From Lentzea sp. NEAU-D7 (GTDB lineage Bacteria; Actinomycetota; Actinomycetes; Mycobacteriales; Pseudonocardiaceae): 64,000 bases of DNA. The notes beneath the pieces were generated by a model. That model searched no databases and was not told the DNA's origin. It saw only the letters and a list, made by a program, of their open reading frames with translations. Of this stretch, positions 56,249-64,000 are shown piece after piece. The stretch is from positions 126,352 through 190,351 of the forward strand of contig NZ_JAPJDL010000009.1 in the NCBI RefSeq assembly GCF_026242055.1, written 5' to 3'. Position 1 is the stretch's first letter; every line of letters starts with the position of its first letter. The position numbers and the translations under genes were made by a program.

Positions 56249-57652
56249 GTGACCCGCATCGTCATCATGGGCGGCGGCCCCGCAGGTTACGAGGCAGCCC
56301 TGGTCGCTGCGCAGCACGGTGCCGACGTGACCGTCGTCGAGAACGACGGCGCGGGTGGCGCGTGCGTGTTGTACGACTGCGTGCCGTCCAAGACCTTCAT
56401 CGCCTCCGCTGGCGCTCGCAGCGCCTTCCGCAATGCCGGTGAGCTGGGCATTCAGACTCACAACGAGCAGGCCGCCGTTGATCTGCCGGTCGTACACGGA
56501 CGGGTGAAGGGCCTGGCTCTGGCCCAGTCCGCGGACGTCCGGGCGCGTCTTCAGCGGGAGGGCGTGCGGCTCATCAACGGGCGCGCGAAGTTCGTCGACG
56601 ACTCGCGCGGGCTCGCCCAGCACCAGGTCGTGGCGACCGCCGCGAGCGGCGAGGAGGAAGTCCTCAACGCCGATGTGGTGCTCATCGCAACCGGCGCGAC
56701 CCCGCGCGTGTTGCAGGGCGCGGAGCCCGATGGCAAGCGGATCCTCACCTGGCGGCAGATCTACGACCTGCCCGAACTGCCCGAGCACCTCGCGGTGATC
56801 GGTTCCGGTGTCACCGGTGTCGAGTTCGCCAGCGCCTACACCGAGATGGGCGTGAAGGTGACGATGGTCTCGAGCCGGGACCGGGTGCTGCCCCACGAGG
56901 ACGCCGACGCGGCCGTGGTGCTCGAGGACGTGTTCGCCGAGCGCGGCACGGCCGTCGTCAAGCACGCCCGCGCGGACAAGGTCGAGAACGTCGGCGACGG
57001 CGTGCTGATCCACCTGGAAGACGGTCGCACGATCGAGGCGTCGCACGCCCTGATGACCGTCGGTTCGGTGCCGAACACGAACGACATCGGTCTCGACAAG
57101 ATCGGTATCGAGCTCGGGCGTGGCGGGTACATCCCGGTCGACCGGGTCAGCCGGACGAACGTCAGCGGCGTCTACGCGGCCGGCGACTGCACCGGTGTGC
57201 TGCTGCTCGCGTCCGTCGCCGCCATGCAGGGGCGCATCGCGATGTGGCACGCGCTGGGCGAGGGCGTCAGCCCGATCAAGCTCAAGACCGTCGCCGCGAA
57301 CGTCTTCACCAACCCCGAGATCGCGAGCGTCGGCATCAGCCAGCAGGCGATCGACTCGGGCGAGGTGCCCGCGCGCACGATCATGCTGCCGCTCGCCACG
57401 AACCCCCGCGCCAAGATGGAGGGTCTGCGCCGCGGCTTCGTGAAGCTGTTCTGCCGCCCGGCCACCGGCGTGGTCATCGGCGGTGTCGTCGTGGCGCCGA
57501 ACGCGAGCGAGCTCATCCTGCCGATCGCGCTGGCCGTGCAGAACCAGCTCACCGTCGAGCACCTCGCGACGACGTTCTCGGTCTACCCGTCGCTCTCGGG
57601 TTCCATCACCGAGTCCGGCCGCCAGCTCATGCGGCACGACGATCTCGATTAG
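56249..57652 (+). CDS. lpdA: LpdA-type flavoprotein disulfide reductase (NAD(P)H:quinone reductase)
   Basis: A 467-residue FAD enzyme of the pyridine nucleotide-disulfide reductase fold. FAD motif is IVIMGGGPAGYEAALVAA, the redox-active-like GGACVLYDCVPSK has C-x4-C, the NAD(P)H motif is VIGSGVTGVEFASAYTEMG, and GVYAAGDCTG binds FAD. The C-terminal active-site His-x-x-x-x-Glu of lipoamide dehydrogenases (HxHPTxxE) is replaced here by VYPSLSGSITES. M. tuberculosis LpdA (Rv3303c) is known as a quinone reductase rather than a lipoamide dehydrogenase, and this looks the same. GTG 56249 follows AGAAGGGA. Confidence 0.9.
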   Translation: MTRIVIMGGGPAGYEAALVAAQHGADVTVVENDGAGGACVLYDCVPSKTFIASAGARSAFRNAGELGIQTHNEQAAVDLPVVHGRVKGLALAQSADVRARLQREGVRLINGRAKFVDDSRGLAQHQVVATAASGEEEVLNADVVLIATGATPRVLQGAEPDGKRILTWRQIYDLPELPEHLAVIGSGVTGVEFASAYTEMGVKVTMVSSRDRVLPHEDADAAVVLEDVFAERGTAVVKHARADKVENVGDGVLIHLEDGRTIEASHALMTVGSVPNTNDIGLDKIGIELGRGGYIPVDRVSRTNVSGVYAAGDCTGVLLLASVAAMQGRIAMWHALGEGVSPIKLKTVAANVFTNPEIASVGISQQAIDSGEVPARTIMLPLATNPRAKMEGLRRGFVKLFCRPATGVVIGGVVVAPNASELILPIALAVQNQLTVEHLATTFSVYPSLSGSITESGRQLMRHDDLD

Positions 57653-57668
57653 GTAACGCACGGCAACG

Positions 57669-57698
57669 ATGCCCCGGACACCGACGTGTCCGGGGCAT
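57669..57698 (+). terminator. lpdA terminator overlapping the sortase start
   Basis: A perfect 13-bp stem (ATGCCCCGGACAC / GTGTCCGGGGCAT) with a CGAC loop begins 16 bp after lpdA. Its 3' arm includes the AT of the downstream sortase ATG (57697-57699). Confidence 0.85.
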
Positions 57699-58284
57699 GC
57701 GTTCGTTCTGGGGGTTGTTCACAGCGTTGGTGCTGCTGACCGGTTGCGCCAGAGCTTCCGACCTCACGCTGCCCACCGCACCGGTTCCGACCCGGCAGAC
57801 CTCCACCTCACCGTCCGTTGCGGACAGGGGTCTGCCGCCGTCGGAACCGACGGAGGTGCGCATCCCGAAGATCGGCGCGAAGTCCTCGCTCGTCCCGCTG
57901 GGACTCAACCCGGACGAGACGATCGAGGTGCCTCCGGTCGAGCAGCCGATGCAGGCCGGCTGGTACCGGCTCGCCCGCACACCGGGTGAGACCGGGCCCG
58001 CCGTCATCCTCGGTCACGTCGACGGCGGCAAGCAGCCGGGAATCTTCCTGCGCCTCAAGGAGCTCACCGAGGGCGACGAGGTCGAGGTGTCCAGAAAGGA
58101 CGGATCCACGGCGCGGTTCCGCGTGCGTGCGACCGAGCAGATCGCCAAGAGCAGCTTCCCCACGGAGGCCGTCTACGGCGACACCGGCGAACCCGAGCTG
58201 CGGCTGATCACCTGCGGTGGCGGCTACGACCAGGCCGCCCGCAGCTACCGCGACAACATCATCGTCTACGCGACGCTGATCTGA
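57697..58284 (+). CDS. Class E/F-type sortase, lipoprotein
   Basis: A 195-residue sortase-like transpeptidase. The signal peptide MRSFWGLFTALVLLTGC has a good lipobox (LTGC), so it is lipid-anchored outside the membrane. After a linker, the sortase beta-barrel has IPKIGAKSSLVPLGLNPDETIEVPP, the catalytic His in ILGHVDGG, the catalytic Cys in LITCGGGYD and the Arg in YRDNIIVYA. It lacks an N- or C-terminal TM helix, as in class F-like actinobacterial enzymes. The start codon is held in the lpdA terminator hairpin, with no clear ribosome site. The next gene is a likely substrate or partner. Confidence 0.85.
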   Translation: MRSFWGLFTALVLLTGCARASDLTLPTAPVPTRQTSTSPSVADRGLPPSEPTEVRIPKIGAKSSLVPLGLNPDETIEVPPVEQPMQAGWYRLARTPGETGPAVILGHVDGGKQPGIFLRLKELTEGDEVEVSRKDGSTARFRVRATEQIAKSSFPTEAVYGDTGEPELRLITCGGGYDQAARSYRDNIIVYATLI

Positions 58285-58300
58285 GGGAGGGAACGACCAC

Positions 58301-58999
58301 ATGAGAACAGCCATGACCACCGCGATCGCGTTGTCGGCGACCGTGGCGTTCACACCGCCCGCGACGGCACAGCAGGAACCCGCGCTGAAGATGGAAGAGA
58401 CCGTGGCCAACGGCAGGACCATCACCGCGCTGGCCGGGCCCTGCAAGACGTACTCCGAGGTCACGTCGCCCGGCCTCGACGGTCCGATCGTGCTCAGCCC
58501 GAGTTCGGAGGATCCCACCAAGGGCTACGGCGTCGGCCGGGTCACCACCGAGGCGGGCACCTACACGGCCTCCGTCCAGTGCGACGGCAGGACGCTCTCG
58601 GCGCGGTTCACCGTGCTCCCGCTGGTGATCCAGTGGTACCTGTACCCGGAGGAGGTCGAGCCCGGCGGCACGATCACCGCGGGCGGCGACATGCACACCG
58701 GTTGCCGGGCGTCGGGACCGCTCGAGTCACCTGGGTTCGCGGAGCCGCTGCGGTTCACCCGCGGCGGCAACTTCGGCCGCTTCAGCGGTGACACCAAGGC
58801 GATCACCACCCCGGGCACGTACGAGGTCGTCTTCCAGTGCGCCGACCGCCCCGAACGCAGCGTGAAGACGTTCCGGATCCTCGGCACGCCGCCCACCACG
58901 ACCACACCGCCCAGCACCACCTCGCCCAAGCCGAAGCCGAAGCCGGTCGTCAAGCCGAAGGGCGCACCGGAGACCGGCGGAGGCGGCACCGCGCCGTAA
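58301..58999 (+). CDS. Secreted protein beside the sortases
   Basis: A 232-residue secreted protein with signal peptide (MRTAMTTAIALSATVAFTPPATA, cleavage after ATA). The mature part has two beta-rich domains, each with two cysteines (GPCKTYSE and VQCDGR; TGCRAS and FQCADR). A Thr/Pro/Lys linker ends in GAPETGGGGTAP. APETG resembles a sortase motif, but there is no hydrophobic segment or basic tail after it, so a standard sorting signal is incomplete. AGGGAGG lies upstream of ATG 58301. Operonic with the two sortase-like genes. Confidence 0.78.
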   Translation: MRTAMTTAIALSATVAFTPPATAQQEPALKMEETVANGRTITALAGPCKTYSEVTSPGLDGPIVLSPSSEDPTKGYGVGRVTTEAGTYTASVQCDGRTLSARFTVLPLVIQWYLYPEEVEPGGTITAGGDMHTGCRASGPLESPGFAEPLRFTRGGNFGRFSGDTKAITTPGTYEVVFQCADRPERSVKTFRILGTPPTTTTPPSTTSPKPKPKPVVKPKGAPETGGGGTAP

Positions 59000-59051
59000 T
59001 GATGATCACGGTTCGGACCTGTCCCGGCAGGACGCGCAACTAACCCACGAG

Positions 59052-59609
59052 ATGTGCGTCAATGGGTTCGTGGGGACTCGTGTCTTGATCGCGGTGCTGT
59101 GCGTGGCATTGGCCACCGCCGCCTGTTCGCAGGGGCCGGCACCGAAGCCGTCGGCGGCGACGAGCGACAGCGCTCCGCCGCCGGTGGTGTCACCGCTCGG
59201 CAAGTCCGATCCGATGGAACTGCGGATCGAGCGGATCGGCGTGCGGTCGTCGCTGGTCGCGCTCGGCCTCGACCAGCAGGGCGCCGTCCAGATGCCGCCT
59301 GCCAACGAGGGCATGCAGGCCGGTTGGTACCAGACGCAACCCCAGCAGTGGATCATCGTCGGCCGGATCGAGAGCAACAAGGCCAGAGGCGTCTTCTACC
59401 GCCTGAACGACCTGACCGAGGGCGACCTGATCGAAGTGTCCAAGAAGGACGGTTCGCTCGCCAGGTTCAGCGTGACGCGCACGGAGAGGATCATCCGCGA
59501 CGACTTCTTCGCGGAGGCCGTCGCGCGGGACGAGGACGAGCAGGGGCTGCGGCTGATCACGTGCGGCACCCGCGACAACGTGATCGTGCACGCAACCCCT
59601 GCCCCGTGA
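59052..59609 (+). CDS. Sortase-like lipoprotein lacking the catalytic His
   Basis: A 185-residue paralogue of the sortase at 57697. Shared parts include the N-terminal signal (VLIAVLCVALATAAC, weak lipobox), RIERIGVRSSLVALGL, MQAGWY, the barrel LTEGDLIEVSKKDGSLARFSV, and the conserved LITCGTRDNVIVHA with the catalytic Cys and Arg. The residue matching the catalytic His is Arg: IVGRIES against ILGHVDG in the paralogue. It is therefore predicted to be inactive or altered and may regulate or assist the partner. ATG 59052 is taken; GTG 59070 is an alternative start. Confidence 0.82.
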   Translation: MCVNGFVGTRVLIAVLCVALATAACSQGPAPKPSAATSDSAPPPVVSPLGKSDPMELRIERIGVRSSLVALGLDQQGAVQMPPANEGMQAGWYQTQPQQWIIVGRIESNKARGVFYRLNDLTEGDLIEVSKKDGSLARFSVTRTERIIRDDFFAEAVARDEDEQGLRLITCGTRDNVIVHATPAP

Positions 59610-59652
59610 CCGTTCGCCGGTTCGCGCCGGTCGTCAGGTCACGACCTGCGAC

Positions 59653-61161
59653 TCACTCCTCGACCCAGTCGAAGGTCTTCGTCACGGCCTTCTTCCAGTT
59701 CGCGTACTCGGACGCGCGGCGGGACTCGTCCATCTGCGGCTCCCACTGCTTGTCCTGCGCCCAGTTCTCGCGGATCTCGTCCTCGGTCTTCCAGAACCCG
59801 ACCGCCAGACCGGCCGCGTAGGCGGCACCCAGCGCGGTGGTCTCGGCGACGACCGGCCGGATGACCGGAACGCCGAGGATGTCCGCCTGGAACTGCATCA
59901 GCAGCTCGTTCACGACCATGCCGCCGTCGACCTTCAACGCGGTCAGGTCGACGCCCGAGTCGGCGTTCATCGCGTCGAGCACCTCGCGGGTCTGGAAGGC
60001 CGTCGCCTCCAGCACGGCCCGCGCGAGGTGGCCCTTGTTGACGAACCGGGTCAGGCCGACGATCGCGCCGCGGGCGTCGGAACGCCAGTACGGCGCGAAC
60101 AGGCCGGAGAACGCGGGCACGAAGTACGCGCCGCCGTTGTCCTCCACCGAACGGGCGTGCTCCTCGATCTCGGCCGCCGAGCCGATCATGCCGAGGTTGT
60201 CCCGAAGCCACTGCACCAGCGAACCGGTGACCGCGATCGAGCCCTCCAGGGCGTAGACGGGAGCGGCCTCACCGATCTTGTAGCAGACGGTGGTGAGCAA
60301 CCCGTTCTCGCTCATCACCTTCTCGGTGCCGGTGTTGAGCAGCATGAAGTTGCCGGTGCCGTAGGTGTTCTTGGCTTCGCCCGGCGAGAGGCAGGCCTGG
60401 CCGAACGTCGCCGCCTGCTGGTCGCCGAGGATGCCCGCGATCGGCACGCCGGCCAGCGCACCGCGTTCGCGCACCTGGCCGTAGACCTCGGACGACGACC
60501 GGATCTCCGGCAGCATCGACATCGGAATGCCCATGTCGGAGGCGATCGACTCGTCCCACTGCAACGTGTCGAGGTCCATCAGCATGGTGCGCGAGGCGTT
60601 CGTCGGGTCGGTGACGTGCACGCCGCCGTCGGTGCCGCCCGTCATGTTCCACAGCACCCACGTGTCCATGTTGCCGAACAGCAGGTCACCGGCCTCGGCA
60701 CGTTCCCGAGCGCCCTCGACGTTGTCGAGGATCCAGCGGACCTTGGGCCCGGAGAAGTAGGTGGCCAGCGGCAGGCCGACCTTCTGGCGGTAGCGCTCCT
60801 GCCCGCCGCCGAGGTTGCCCAGCTCGGTGACGATCTTGTCCGTGCGGGTGTCCTGCCACACGATGGCGTTGTAGACGGGTTCGCCGGTGTTCTTGTCCCA
60901 CACCAGCGCGGTCTCGCGCTGGTTGGTGATGCCGACCGCGGCGATGTCCGAAGTGGACAGATCGGCCTTCGCGAGCGCGCCGGCGGCGACCTGGCGGGTG
61001 TTCTGCCAGACCTCCTTCGGGTCGTGCTCGACCCAGCCGGCCTTCGGGAAGATCTGCTCGTGCTCCTTCTGGTCGACCGCCACCACCCGTCCGGCGTGGT
61101 CGAAGATCATGCACCGGGTCGACGTCGTGCCCTGGTCGATCGCGGCCACGTACTGCGTCAT
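59653..61161 (-). CDS. glpK: Glycerol kinase
   Basis: Phosphorylates glycerol to glycerol-3-phosphate with ATP. It has 502 residues, the usual length, in the FGGY/actin-like fold. [19 protein letters not shown] binds ATP phosphates, followed by [75 protein letters not shown], and the C-terminal FGGY-type [23 protein letters not shown] 61161 lies 13 bp downstream of the glpF stop, so glpF-glpK is an operon. Product is used by GlpD, encoded divergently. Confidence 0.96.
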   Translation of the reverse strand: MTQYVAAIDQGTTSTRCMIFDHAGRVVAVDQKEHEQIFPKAGWVEHDPKEVWQNTRQVAAGALAKADLSTSDIAAVGITNQRETALVWDKNTGEPVYNAIVWQDTRTDKIVTELGNLGGGQERYRQKVGLPLATYFSGPKVRWILDNVEGARERAEAGDLLFGNMDTWVLWNMTGGTDGGVHVTDPTNASRTMLMDLDTLQWDESIASDMGIPMSMLPEIRSSSEVYGQVRERGALAGVPIAGILGDQQAATFGQACLSPGEAKNTYGTGNFMLLNTGTEKVMSENGLLTTVCYKIGEAAPVYALEGSIAVTGSLVQWLRDNLGMIGSAAEIEEHARSVEDNGGAYFVPAFSGLFAPYWRSDARGAIVGLTRFVNKGHLARAVLEATAFQTREVLDAMNADSGVDLTALKVDGGMVVNELLMQFQADILGVPVIRPVVAETTALGAAYAAGLAVGFWKTEDEIRENWAQDKQWEPQMDESRRASEYANWKKAVTKTFDWVEE

Positions 61162-61174
61162 GCGAGAAGTCCTT

Positions 61175-61918
61175 TCAGACCGGGAGAACCAGGAAGAGCA
61201 ACGCGGCCAGCGCGCCACCCACGAGCGGGCCGACGACCGGGACCCATGAATAGCCCCAGTTGGCGTTGCCCTTGTTGCGGATCGGCATCAGGAACGCGTA
61301 GGCGATGCGCGGACCGAGGTCGCGCGCCGGGTTGATGGCGTAGCCGGTCGGGCCACCGAGCGAAGTACCGATGACCAGCACGACGAACGCGACACCCGCG
61401 TACCCGAGCGCCGAGTTGCCGAACTGCGGAACCCCGTCGGCCGACTCCTTCGCGCCCGGCGACAACAGGATCCACAGGACCAGCACGAACGTGCCGATGA
61501 TCTCGGAGACGAGGTTCCACGGCGCGCTCGGCACCGTCGGGCCGGTGGAGAAGATGCCGAGCGTGTTCTGCGGTTCGTCGTGCGTGTCGAACTGCAGCTT
61601 GTAGGTGGCCCAGCAGAGCATCGCGCCGACGATCGCGCCGACCATCTGCCCGAGGAAGTACACAGGAACGTCGCCCCACGGCGTCTTGTCCGCGACGGCG
61701 AGGCCGAGCGTCACCGCGGGGTTGAGGTGCGCCCCGCTGGGGTTGGCGATGCTGGCGCCGGCGAAGACCGCGAAGGCCCAGCCGACGTTGACGAACAGGA
61801 AGCCCGTGCTGTTGCCGAGCGTGTTCTTGAGCACCTGGTTCGCGACGACACCGGTGCCCAGGAGGATGAGGACCGCGGTCCCCAGCATCTCCCAGACGAA
61901 GATCGAGCCTGCGCTCAT
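61175..61918 (-). CDS. glpF: Glycerol facilitator (aquaglyceroporin)
   Basis: A 247-residue major intrinsic protein with six TM helices and two half-helices. NPA motifs are [12 protein letters not shown] and [13 protein letters not shown], the latter with the D of aquaglyceroporins. This channel admits glycerol across the membrane for GlpK, the next gene. ATG 61918 is the first codon of the operon, with a 230-bp divergent region to glpD. Confidence 0.95.
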   Translation of the reverse strand: MSAGSIFVWEMLGTAVLILLGTGVVANQVLKNTLGNSTGFLFVNVGWAFAVFAGASIANPSGAHLNPAVTLGLAVADKTPWGDVPVYFLGQMVGAIVGAMLCWATYKLQFDTHDEPQNTLGIFSTGPTVPSAPWNLVSEIIGTFVLVLWILLSPGAKESADGVPQFGNSALGYAGVAFVVLVIGTSLGGPTGYAINPARDLGPRIAYAFLMPIRNKGNANWGYSWVPVVGPLVGGALAALLFLVLPV

Positions 61919-62148
61919 CGTCGACCTCCACTCGTTTGCGGCCAGACAGGACGCGCAAACCCGAGGTCAGGGCCGCGCCGCCCGCCTGCAACGTGCTCGG
62001 ACGCTATTACCGGGCTGATCAGTTGTCCATGGCAAGCACCCGCAGTCGGGCCATTTTCAGGCCGTACGGTTCTGGACCGCGCGCCCGTGGGCGGGAGGCG
62101 GTCGCTGAAGGTAGCGTGAAGCGAAGTCGTAGCAGGGAGGCGTCTGTC
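61919..62148. promoter_or_regulatory. Divergent glpF-glpD control region
   Basis: The 230 bp between the ATG of glpF and the GTG of glpD must hold both promoters. A TGATCAG sequence and AT-richer stretch (61998-62040) stand out, but I see no confident -10/-35 pair or palindromic operator. No gene is present. A shared regulator of the locus is expected from other actinobacteria but none is encoded here. Confidence 0.45.
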
Positions 62149-63912
62149 GTGGCCACGCGCAAGAACGCAGCTGCACCACCACGAACCCATGCCGAGCCGC
62201 CGATCACCGGCCGGCTCGGGCCTGCCGAACGCGAGGAAGCCTGGCAGCGGCTGGGGGCCGAGACGTTCGACGTCGTCGTGATCGGCGGCGGTGTCGTCGG
62301 CGTCGGCGCGGCGCTCGACGCGGCCACCCGAGGCCTCAGGGTCGCGCTCGTCGAGGCCCGTGACCTGGCGTCCGGCACGTCGAGCCGATCGTCCAAGCTC
62401 TTCCACGGCGGCCTGCGCTACCTGGAGCAGCTCGAGTTCGGCCTGGTCCGCGAGGCACTGCGCGAGCGCGAGCTGATGCTGACGCGCATCGCCCCGCACC
62501 TGGTGAAGCCCGTCGCGTTCCTCTACCCGCTGAGCAACCGCGTTTGGGAACGCCCGTACACGGCGGCCGGGCTGTTCCTCTACGACACGATGGGCGGCGC
62601 CCGGTCCGTGCCGGGCCAGAAGCACCTCACCCGAGCGGGTGCGCAGCGGCTCGTCCCGGCGTTGAAGCGCGACGCGCTGATCGGTGGCATCCGCTACTAC
62701 GACGCCCAGGCGGACGACGCCCGGCACACGATGATGGTCGGCCGCACCGCCGCCCACTACGGCGCCGTGGTGCGCACGTCGACCCAGGTCGTCGGGTTCC
62801 TGCGCGAGGCGGACCGCGTGTCCGGCGTGCGGGTGCGCGACGTCGAGGACGGGCGCGAGGTCGACGTGCGGGCGCACGCGGTGATCAACGCGACCGGTGT
62901 GTGGACGGACGAGCTGCAGCGGCTCTCGGGCTCGCGCGGCCGGTTCCGGGTGCGGGCGTCGAAGGGCGTGCACATCGTCGTTCCGCGCGACCGGATCGTC
63001 GCCGAGGCCGGCATGATCCTGCGGACCGAGAAGTCCGTGCTGTTCGTCATCCCGTGGCGCAACCACTGGATCGTCGGCACCACGGACACGGACTGGAACC
63101 TCGACCTGGCGCACCCCGCGGCCACCAAGCACGACATCGACTACATCCTCGAACACGTCAACTCGGTGCTCGCGACCCCGCTGACGCACGACGACATCGA
63201 GGGCGTCTACGCGGGCCTGCGGCCGTTGCTGGCGGGCGAGTCCGACTCGACGTCGAAGCTCTCGCGCGAACACGCGGTGGCGCGCGTCTCGCCGGGACTC
63301 GTCGCGATCGCGGGCGGCAAGTACACGACGTACCGGGTGATGGGCGCGGACGCCGTCGACGCGGCGCAGGTGGACGTGCCCGGCCGCATCCAGCCGTCCA
63401 TCACCGACAAGGTGCCGCTGGTCGGCGCCGACGGCTACCACGCGCTGGTCAACCAGGCCGACCAGCTGGCGACCAAGCACGGCCTGCACCCGTACCGCGT
63501 CCGGCACCTGCTCGACCGCTACGGCTCGCTGGTGCACGAGGTGCTGTCGCTGGCTGCGGACAACCCCGAGCTGCTCAAGCCGATCCCGGCCTCCCCCGAC
63601 TACCTGCAGGTCGAGGCGGTGTACGCGGTCTCGCACGAGGGCGCGATGCACCTGGAGGACGTCCTCACCCGGCGCACGCGCATCTCCATCGAGTACGCCC
63701 ACCGCGGCGTCGACTCGTCGGAGGCGGTGGCCAGGCTGATCGCGCCGATCCTCGGGTGGGACGAGGACGCGATCAAGCGCGAGGTCGAGGTCTACAACGT
63801 CCGCGTCGAGGCCGAACGCACCTCGCAGACCAAGAAGGACGACCAGGCGGCGGACGCGGTCAGGGCCGCGGCACCGGAGGCCCGTCCCCAGCTGACCGAA
63901 CCCGTGAGCTGA
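62149..63912 (+). CDS. glpD: Glycerol-3-phosphate dehydrogenase (FAD-dependent, GlpD type)
   Basis: Oxidises glycerol-3-phosphate to dihydroxyacetone phosphate at the inner face of the membrane, passing electrons to quinone. It has 587 residues. After a 35-residue disordered N-terminus, VVVIGGGVVGVGAALDAATRG binds FAD, TSSRSSKLFHGGLRYLEQLEFGLVREALRERE is diagnostic of GlpD, and MVGRTAAHYGAV, VINATGVWTDEL, VPWRNHWIVGTTDTDWN-like (here IPWRNHW) and GGKYTTYRVMGADAVD follow. The C-terminal domain is helical. GTG 62149 follows GGGAGG. Together with glpF and glpK it completes glycerol use. Confidence 0.95.
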   Translation: MATRKNAAAPPRTHAEPPITGRLGPAEREEAWQRLGAETFDVVVIGGGVVGVGAALDAATRGLRVALVEARDLASGTSSRSSKLFHGGLRYLEQLEFGLVREALRERELMLTRIAPHLVKPVAFLYPLSNRVWERPYTAAGLFLYDTMGGARSVPGQKHLTRAGAQRLVPALKRDALIGGIRYYDAQADDARHTMMVGRTAAHYGAVVRTSTQVVGFLREADRVSGVRVRDVEDGREVDVRAHAVINATGVWTDELQRLSGSRGRFRVRASKGVHIVVPRDRIVAEAGMILRTEKSVLFVIPWRNHWIVGTTDTDWNLDLAHPAATKHDIDYILEHVNSVLATPLTHDDIEGVYAGLRPLLAGESDSTSKLSREHAVARVSPGLVAIAGGKYTTYRVMGADAVDAAQVDVPGRIQPSITDKVPLVGADGYHALVNQADQLATKHGLHPYRVRHLLDRYGSLVHEVLSLAADNPELLKPIPASPDYLQVEAVYAVSHEGAMHLEDVLTRRTRISIEYAHRGVDSSEAVARLIAPILGWDEDAIKREVEVYNVRVEAERTSQTKKDDQAADAVRAAAPEARPQLTEPVS

Positions 63913-63929
63913 CCCGGACAGCACTGTGG

Positions 63930-64000
63930 CGGGGGGGGGGGGGGGGGGGCGCCGCCCCCCCCCCCCCCCCCCCGCCGGGGGTGCGGGGAGGGGGGGGGGC
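63930..64000. other. Homopolymer-rich end, probable sequence artefact
   Basis: After glpD the sequence turns into long runs of G then C with few interruptions up to the window end. Nothing upstream has such composition. It looks like unresolved or spurious bases at a contig end, so no feature should be read from it. Confidence 0.85.

Overview
The window is high-GC actinobacterial chromosome. GTG starts, GTGA/ATGA stop-start overlaps and mycolata-type cell-wall genes point to a Pseudonocardiaceae-like organism (inference; no rRNA or tRNA gene is present to settle it). From memory, gene order follows the Mycobacterium tuberculosis Rv3264c-Rv3285 backbone (manB, wbbL, rmlD, LCP protein, TIGR03089 protein, fadE25, purE, purK, GtrA, PH-domain protein, birA, accD5, accE5, maf, accA3), followed by lpdA and glycerol genes that lie near Rv3302c-Rv3303c. 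Accessory blocks interrupt this backbone.

1-16 kb is envelope assembly. It has a partial GDP-mannose pyrophosphorylase, the rhamnosyltransferase WbbL, two GT4 enzymes, a divergent operon (GT2, two membrane proteins, a GT2-GT4 fusion, a GT4), rmlB-rmlD for dTDP-rhamnose, and two LytR-CpsA-Psr ligases. 15.6-21.6 kb is accessory: DoxX, a protein made of two copies of one domain, two META-domain lipoproteins, a secreted S1 protease, an ArsR-SRPBCC pair with a clear twin operator, and an integrase remnant.

21.6-34 kb holds fadE25, purE-purK, a GntR-ABC transporter operon with a visible promoter and operator, a degenerate GGDEF protein, an ECF sigma factor fused to an anti-sigma-like and extracytoplasmic region, two GtrA proteins, a two-component system and hisN. 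34.1-37.8 kb is a type VII toxin cassette: a YbaB-like protein, a WXG-like protein, an 874-residue TNT-domain toxin, and a small coupled gene that may be its immunity protein.

37.9-51.5 kb is mostly core metabolism: MaoC, HMG-CoA lyase-like, PH-domain protein, birA, accD5-accE5, an MFS pump, maf, a DAACS symporter and accA3. Biotin ligase, carboxyltransferase, epsilon subunit and biotinylated subunit together make up an acyl-CoA carboxylase set. 52.1-54.5 kb is a second ESX cassette (small ESX protein, PPE-like protein, EspG) with no EccC or EccD nearby. It is followed by 1.1 kb of repeat-rich non-coding DNA that includes a 126-bp nested inverted-repeat element. 55.7-63.9 kb holds a gamma-glutamylcyclotransferase-like gene, lpdA, two sortase-like lipoproteins (one without the catalytic His) flanking a secreted protein, and a divergent glpFK/glpD glycerol locus. 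The last 70 bases are homopolymer runs that look like a sequencing or assembly artefact.
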